Source: Strongylocentrotus purpuratus
Lineage: Eukaryota > Echinodermata > Echinoidea > Camarodonta > Strongylocentrotidae
Assembly (NCBI RefSeq): GCF_000002235.5
Contig: NW_022145609.1
Location: 28,853,153 to 28,917,152 of the forward strand
Length of the DNA: 64,000 nt
Reading direction: 5' to 3'
In this document: positions 63,720-64,000 of the stretch, one piece after another
Layout: each line of letters begins with the position of its first letter
Position numbering within the stretch: the first letter of the stretch is position 1
The notes under the pieces: generated by a model
The model's input: the letters and a program-made list of their open reading frames with translations, nothing else
The model's database searches: none
Told to the model about the DNA's origin: nothing
Translations under genes and position numbers: made by a program

Positions 63720-64000
63720 TTAAAGGTATAGACCAGTTTTGGAAACGCCCCCCTCTCAAAAATGGAATGGAAGCTCTTATTACCAATCATGTGAAAGAAT
63801 ATGTTTTGACTAATGCATGATGATACAAATTTTCCCGGGAATCCGCGTACTAATTGATATATTTGGTCAATTATCATATCTATCCGGCCTAGATAGATAT
63901 CGCATAGTCCCACATACATCTTTCTGTGTACAATGCTTGAAACTTTACCAAGACTGGGCCAAATTTGTTATCATTTTGATGATTCAAGAACCTTGCAGTA
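63720..64000. mobile_element. TTAA-type MITE, family 2, copy f (cut by window edge)
   Basis: Begins TTAAAGGTATAGACCAG and matches copy a at 15108 through GAAACGCCCCCCTCTCAAAA and CCAATCATGTGAAAGA, then the common interior. It runs off the right edge. Confidence 0.72.

Overview
The window looks like nuclear DNA of a marine invertebrate deuterostome, most likely an echinoderm such as a sea urchin. The reasons are a fibropellin-like EGF protein of extreme length, small phase-1 exons split by AT-rich introns, tRNA-derived SINEs, many short terminal-inverted-repeat elements, and a recurrent TACATGTACATGTA motif. The assignment to echinoderms is inference; the sequence contains no marker that names the species.

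Two protein genes run head to head. On the minus strand, 40 to 37296 holds the first 21 coding exons of one giant secreted or cell-surface protein; the 3' end lies off the left edge. All 20 splice junctions keep frame, giving about 3,743 residues: signal peptide, LDL-receptor class A module, one EGF, a Thr/Ser-rich mucin-like stretch, then about 90 more EGF modules. Two exons are enormous and intronless (3,756 bp with 33 calcium-type EGFs; 2,659 bp with 22 complete EGFs mostly of a non-calcium type), and a three-exon cassette (285-231-171 bp) occurs twice.

On the plus strand, 44564 to 62615 holds the first 13 coding exons of a Ran-binding protein 3 (RanBP3) orthologue, about 410 residues, ending inside the Ran-binding domain at the right edge. 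Exon 7 lies in a four-copy minisatellite that carries extra copies of its 3' splice site and most of its coding part.

The 7.3 kb between the two start codons (37297 to 44563) has no recognisable gene. It is filled with degenerate minisatellites (repeats around GTGCCCC and around CTGACATTTTCAC), homopolymer C/G runs, trinucleotide runs and MITE-like copies.

The introns of both genes are rich in mobile DNA: a 2.28-kb foldback element built from a 15-bp satellite and inserted in a SINE with a 9-bp target duplication; a 1.6-kb inverted-repeat element swollen by a 46-bp minisatellite; several TTAA-bounded MITE families; a Tc1/mariner-like MITE; tRNA-derived SINEs; and a LINE 3' fragment. I saw no LTR retroelement, Polinton, other virus-like element, rRNA gene, functional tRNA gene or CRISPR array.
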